DNA from: Bacteroidales bacterium
GTDB lineage: Bacteria > Bacteroidota > Bacteroidia > Bacteroidales > F082
NCBI GenBank assembly: GCA_024762735.1
Contig: JANTGU010000140.1
Location: forward strand, 1-6,309
Direction of reading: 5' to 3'
DNA: 6,309 nucleotides
Shown here in pieces: positions 5,907-6,309 of the stretch (position 1 is the stretch's first letter; each line of letters opens with the position of its first letter). A model generated the notes under the pieces. The model made no database searches, had not been told where the DNA came from, and saw only the letters and a list, made by a program, of their open reading frames with translations. The translations under genes and the position numbers were made by a program.

Positions 5907-6309
5907 ATGAATTCCATGGACGACTATTTTTATTTAGGCATGATTACCAAAATTCATGGAAACAATGGAGATATTACAGCTTTTCTCGATGTAGATAACC
6001 CTTTGGAATACCAATCGCTCGACATGGCCTATCTTAATATCAACAATGCCTTGATACCCTATTTTATCGAAAGCATCAAAATACTCAACAACAAAGCCAT
6101 CATTGCTTTCGAGGGGGTAGATGATATTGATAAAGCAAGCGACCTGGTTAAAACAGAGCTCTACCTGCCCCTCACCCTGCTTCCCAAATTATCCGGCAAC
6201 AAGTTTTATTATCACGAGGTAAAAGGATTCACGTTGATGGATGAACAGTTTGGCGAGGTTGGCCTTTTAACAGAAATCCTGGACTACCCCAACCAATCGG
6301 TGATGCAGG
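5907..6309 (+). CDS. rimM: Ribosome maturation factor RimM (16S rRNA processing), 3' end outside window
   Basis: RimM binds ribosomal protein S19 in the 30S head and helps 16S rRNA maturation in the cytoplasm. The frame starts at ATG 5907 (MNSMDDYFYLG) and runs open to the window edge, giving 134 residues of a protein usually about 170-180 long. An ATG at 5916 is an equally possible start. The N-terminal RimM beta-barrel shows LGMITKIHGNNGDITAFL (residues 10-27), the family's LGxIxKxHGxxGE pattern, and then AFEGVDDIDKASDLVKTELY (67-86). The PRC-barrel domain begins near GNKFYYHEVKGF (97-108) and shows GEVGLLTEILDYPNQ (116-130). In many bacteria rimM follows rpsP; here it follows a terminator and has its own promoter, so it heads its transcription unit. 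No Shine-Dalgarno is visible. Confidence 0.95.
   Translation, partial: MNSMDDYFYLGMITKIHGNNGDITAFLDVDNPLEYQSLDMAYLNINNALIPYFIESIKILNNKAIIAFEGVDDIDKASDLVKTELYLPLTLLPKLSGNKFYYHEVKGFTLMDEQFGEVGLLTEILDYPNQSVMQ

Overview
The window looks like a chromosomal segment from a member of the Bacteroidota, probably a Bacteroidales/Marinilabiliales-type marine or anaerobic lineage; the lineage below phylum is inference. Four things point there. The outer-membrane receptor is a TonB-dependent protein with an N-terminal carboxypeptidase-regulatory-like domain. There are two small haem-binding proteins of the Haem_bd type. Clear Shine-Dalgarno sequences are lacking before the starts. Several intergenic regions carry the phylum's TAnnTTTG promoter -7 box.

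Layout, left to right. Bases 2-433 hold the 3' end of a NarX/LytS-like sensor histidine kinase. One base later comes its partner, a NarL/FixJ-type response regulator (435-1076); together they form an AT-rich two-component operon. A poorly filled stretch of about 540 bases follows, with one doubtful minus-strand reading frame (1195-1440) that may be a decayed gene, and candidate promoter boxes for the next gene. Next is a full TonB-dependent receptor (1618-3951, + strand), noticeably more GC-rich than the two-component genes. Convergent to it, 21 bases away, is a six-transmembrane voltage-gated-type potassium channel (3973-4794, - strand) with an unusual C-terminal zinc ribbon. Divergent from the channel are two adjacent, related small mono-haem proteins (4938-5339 and 5375-5827, + strand), each with a -7 box before it. 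A strong hairpin terminator (5850-5879) is followed directly by a promoter and the 5' part of rimM (5907 to the window edge), a ribosome maturation factor.

How they fit together: the kinase and regulator clearly act as a pair, and the two haem proteins look like a duplicated, co-directional pair at the cell envelope. The receptor, channel and rimM are probably separate transcription units that are neighbours without an evident shared pathway. I see no mobile element, CRISPR array, tRNA or rRNA. I found no convincing new multi-gene system. The most interesting items are the zinc-ribbon potassium channel, the haem-protein pair with an inverted repeat at the second gene's start, the promoter overlapping the terminator before rimM, and the orphan minus-strand frame.
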